Shown here: one piece after another, positions 62,092 through 64,000 of the stretch
Numbering within the stretch: the first letter of the stretch is position 1
Layout: each line of letters begins with the position of its first letter
Assembly (NCBI GenBank): GCA_019639235.1
Contig: JAHBSG010000004.1
Span: forward strand, 62,001 to 126,000
DNA length: 64,000 nt
Reading direction: 5' to 3'
From: Acidobacteriota bacterium
Lineage (GTDB): Bacteria; Acidobacteriota; Blastocatellia; Pyrinomonadales; Pyrinomonadaceae
Program-made: the position numbers and the translations under genes
Notes under the pieces: generated by a model
What the model was told of the DNA's origin: nothing
The model's input: the letters and a program-made list of their open reading frames with translations, nothing else
Database searches by the model: none

Positions 62092-62688
62092 ATGTATTGT
62101 CCGGGATGTGGCATTGAAGAGACTCAGGCTAACCAGTTCTGCCGGTCGTGCGGTACCGATCTCCGCACGGTCAGAACGGCTCTCTCGCGCCCTGATCAGA
62201 TCACTGAGGCCGGTGCGATCGCTCGCCGCGACATTAGCTTGGCCATTGCGGACCGAATACGGGCGATGAGCTCGGCGGAAGACCTATCGACCGTTGCCGA
62301 AGAGGTTCTCCCTCAAATAGAGAAATTTCTCGAGTCGCCCGCCGAACGGCGACTTCGGCGGATCCGGGTCGGAATGATCCTCTCCTCGATAGGTGCCGGC
62401 GCAGCTTTTGGCATTTCTTTGGTAACCATTTTCTTGGGTGAATGGGACCTCTTGATCATCGCCGGCCTTGGGATCGTCTGCTTCTTTCTCGGCCTCGGGT
62501 TCATACTGAACGGAATGTACCTTACCTTGCCGCGTACATCTTTGCCCGACGGATCAAGTAGTAATGAAAGTCAACCTGAACTCGATTCCGAAAATGATCC
62601 GCCATCGGATTTGAATTTTCCTGAAGCGAAGGCCCTTTTTCCTTCCGTTACCGAGCATACGACAAAGAGCCTGGATCGCGAGCGATGA
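62092..62688 (+). CDS. Zinc-ribbon membrane protein of unknown function
   Basis: 198 residues. N-terminal zinc ribbon (MYCPGCG...FCRSCG), a helical region, then two membrane helices (about 95-118 and 124-147), and a polar acidic C-terminal tail. Resembles other acidobacterial zinc-ribbon membrane proteins, such as the one at 4100-4687, but lacks the PH domain. Function unknown. Confidence 0.75.
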   Translation: MYCPGCGIEETQANQFCRSCGTDLRTVRTALSRPDQITEAGAIARRDISLAIADRIRAMSSAEDLSTVAEEVLPQIEKFLESPAERRLRRIRVGMILSSIGAGAAFGISLVTIFLGEWDLLIIAGLGIVCFFLGLGFILNGMYLTLPRTSLPDGSSSNESQPELDSENDPPSDLNFPEAKALFPSVTEHTTKSLDRER

Positions 62689-62712
62689 TCTTTGCGGTCC
62701 TCAACGTCTGCT

Positions 62713-63240
62713 TCAAACGCTTCGGCAGTACTCACATTGAACCATCCCGCTTGGAAATTCACGGACGCGTTCCAGTTTCCAGCGAATGTCCTTCTCGGTT
62801 GGTCCGAAGAGTGGAATACCCTCGCCTATAAGAACGGGCAGCCGCGAAATGATCATTCGGTCGATCAAGCCCGCCCGCAGAAACCCTTGTATCGTGAGGC
62901 CGCCGTCGATGTAGAGATGATTTCGCCCACGCGATTCGAGTTCAGCTACGATCGCGGCCGGATCGCCAGACATCCGTTCGACGTTTCCGCCTTCTGGAAG
63001 CTTTTCAAGTTCTTTTGTGCTTAAAACAACTACAGGCATTTCGCCATAAAACCAACCGCCGAAGCCAAGAACCGTTTCGTATGTCTTTCGGCCGATGACC
63101 AAGGCGTCAACCGTCGCAACAAAATCGTCGTAACCGTGATCATCCGGCGGGCCTCCGCCCGATAACCAATCGAGTTCGCCGTTCGGCCGGGCAATGAACC
63201 CATCAAGACTGACTCCGCAGAATATTGAACATTTGGCCAT
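62713..63240 (-). CDS. Dihydrofolate reductase-like (RibD C-terminal type) protein
   Basis: 175 residues. DHFR/RibD-C fold: CSIFCGVSLDGFIARPNGELDWL at the start, DALVIGRKTYETVLGFGGW for NADPH binding, and IDGGLTIQGFLRAGLIDRMIISRLPVLIGEGIPLF. Related proteins reduce folate- or pyrimidine-like substrates, but this subfamily (YwjB/YyaP-like) is not characterised. Divergent from thiC. Confidence 0.92.
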   Translation of the reverse strand: MAKCSIFCGVSLDGFIARPNGELDWLSGGGPPDDHGYDDFVATVDALVIGRKTYETVLGFGGWFYGEMPVVVLSTKELEKLPEGGNVERMSGDPAAIVAELESRGRNHLYIDGGLTIQGFLRAGLIDRMIISRLPVLIGEGIPLFGPTEKDIRWKLERVREFPSGMVQCEYCRSV

Positions 63241-63334
63241 TTCTATCCCTCGTCAAACTGAATCTACAAAGAGCCGAGACGTCTAGACATGGTCTTGCTT
63301 CGCTCAAAGCGTTAGAATGAAGACTCATGCAAAA

Positions 63335-63420
63335 GTTTTCAGGGGAGCCGTTTTCGGCTGAGAGTTATGCATCGGTCTGCATATTACCCTAAAAACCTGA
63401 TGCGGATAATACCGACGAAG
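63335..63420 (+). promoter_or_regulatory. TPP riboswitch (THI box)
   Basis: Conserved THI-box elements in order: GGGGAGCC (63342-63349), GGCTGAGAG (63356-63364), ACCC, and CTGATGCGGATAATACCG (63397-63414) followed by CGAAGGGA. The AGGGAG ribosome site of thiC directly follows the aptamer 3' end, so thiamine pyrophosphate probably blocks translation start. No terminator was seen between aptamer and ATG. Confidence 0.95.
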
Positions 63421-63431
63421 GGAGAAAAACG

Positions 63432-64000
63432 ATGAGAGAGAATACAGAAGTCAGAAGTCAGAAGTCAGAAGTAGATTCGAATGGCCAGGTGCATTTGCCG
63501 GCATCGCGAAAAGTTTATGTTGAGACGGGCGATCTTCGCGTTCCGTTTCGGGAGATATCGCTCTCGCCATCGCGTGAGATGGACGGGACGATGGTTGAGA
63601 ACGCGCCCGTTCGTGTTTACGACACCAGCGGCCCGTGGACCGATCCCGCACAAAAGCACGACATCCGCGAAGGGCTCTCGGCACTTCGCCGGGAATGGAT
63701 AATCGGTCGCGGCGACGTAGAGGAATACGAAGGCCGCGAGGTGCAACCGCAAGATAACGGCTACCTAACAAAAGGTGCGGAGGAAATTGCCCGCGTTAAA
63801 GAAAACGGCGCGCTCGAAGAATTCCCCGGACTCCGAAGAGCTCCGCTTCGGGCAAAAACTGGTGCCTGCGTTACGCAGATGCACTACGCACGCAAGGGAA
63901 TCATCACACCGGAGATGGAATACGTGGCGATCCGTGAGAACCTCGGCCGCCAAGTCGCCCGCGAACACCTTGAGCTTTCCGAACGAAGCGACAGAAGTTC
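63432..64000 (+). CDS. thiC: Phosphomethylpyrimidine synthase ThiC, 5' part
   Basis: The first 189 residues of ThiC are visible; the gene runs off the window. Typical N-terminal blocks are [36 protein letters not shown] and [11 protein letters not shown]. ThiC is a radical SAM enzyme that makes HMP-P, the pyrimidine of thiamine, from aminoimidazole ribotide; its C-terminal Fe-S motif lies outside the window. The start and control by the TPP riboswitch are clear. Residues about 5-14 are encoded by a heptamer repeat and are probably not conserved. Confidence 0.95.
   Translation, partial: MRENTEVRSQKSEVDSNGQVHLPASRKVYVETGDLRVPFREISLSPSREMDGTMVENAPVRVYDTSGPWTDPAQKHDIREGLSALRREWIIGRGDVEEYEGREVQPQDNGYLTKGAEEIARVKENGALEEFPGLRRAPLRAKTGACVTQMHYARKGIITPEMEYVAIRENLGRQVAREHLELSERSDRS
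63445..63472. repeat. Heptamer repeat inside the thiC start
   Basis: Four exact tandem CAGAAGT units, in the reading frame just after the thiC ATG. Confidence 0.85.

Overview
The window reads as a chromosomal segment of a free-living, Gram-negative, moderately GC-rich bacterium, most likely an acidobacterium of the Blastocatellia/Pyrinomonadaceae type. This is an inference from gene content: a large Oar-like TonB-dependent receptor with an N-terminal carboxypeptidase-regulatory domain, a PF07638-type ECF sigma factor next to a Ser/Thr kinase with a TPR-rich C-terminus, a very large secreted CARDB-repeat protein, many small exported redox and hypothetical proteins, and a SUF-only Fe-S assembly system. 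No rRNA, tRNA, CRISPR array, prophage or conjugation genes were seen.

Layout. 0-9.2 kb holds a truncated DinB-like gene, a two-gene exported thioredoxin/redoxin operon, an MgtE_N/CBS protein without a membrane part, a lytic transglycosylase, a zinc-ribbon/PH membrane protein, RmlB, YceI, a VanX-like dipeptidase and a PilZ protein. 9.2-13.4 kb holds a long structured leader and a TonB-dependent receptor. 13.5-16.6 kb holds a GT4 glycosyltransferase and a glycogen-debranching-type enzyme. 16.7-33.3 kb is a SUF Fe-S cluster locus whose genes (rrf2, sufB, sufC, sufD, sufS, sufU) are all on the plus strand but separated by unrelated cargo: an IS200-type element with REP palindromes, a manganese (yybP-ykoY) riboswitch controlling an outer-membrane protein and an exported carbonic anhydrase, two RidA proteins, PhzF, a nucleotidyltransferase, DUF3703, a membrane glycosyltransferase, a GxxExxY protein and formate-tetrahydrofolate ligase. 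33.3-36.1 kb has twin DUF2585 membrane proteins, a GrdB-family protein and a DUF4149 protein. 36.2-41.4 kb is an exopolysaccharide block (GT2, GT4, GT2, WbaP-like transferase), followed by prmC, a small membrane protein, an Nfu-type Fe-S carrier and a GAF-like coiled-coil protein. 45.3-46.6 kb is non-coding and packed with short tandem repeats and REP-like palindromes. 46.6-60.3 kb contains an alpha/beta hydrolase, the roughly 3060-residue secreted protein, and a divergent ECF sigma factor/kinase pair. 60.3-64 kb ends with PPK2, a TonB_C-domain protein, a zinc-ribbon protein, a DHFR-like reductase and thiC under a TPP riboswitch, cut off by the window end.

How the genes relate. Fe-S cluster biogenesis is the main theme: an Rrf2 regulator with three cysteines precedes the SUF genes, and a similar promoter-overlapping motif (TTGAC, A-rich spacer, GTAAKG) lies upstream of both the regulator and the distant nfu gene. 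The most unusual observations are the Mn riboswitch placed in front of a DUF2490 outer-membrane protein and an exported beta-carbonic anhydrase; a GxxExxY gene bounded by about 28-bp inverted CACAGAG-type repeats whose relatives are scattered through the split SUF locus; phase-perfect 9-bp repeat arrays near 46 kb; and heptamer repeats that even run into the thiC reading frame.
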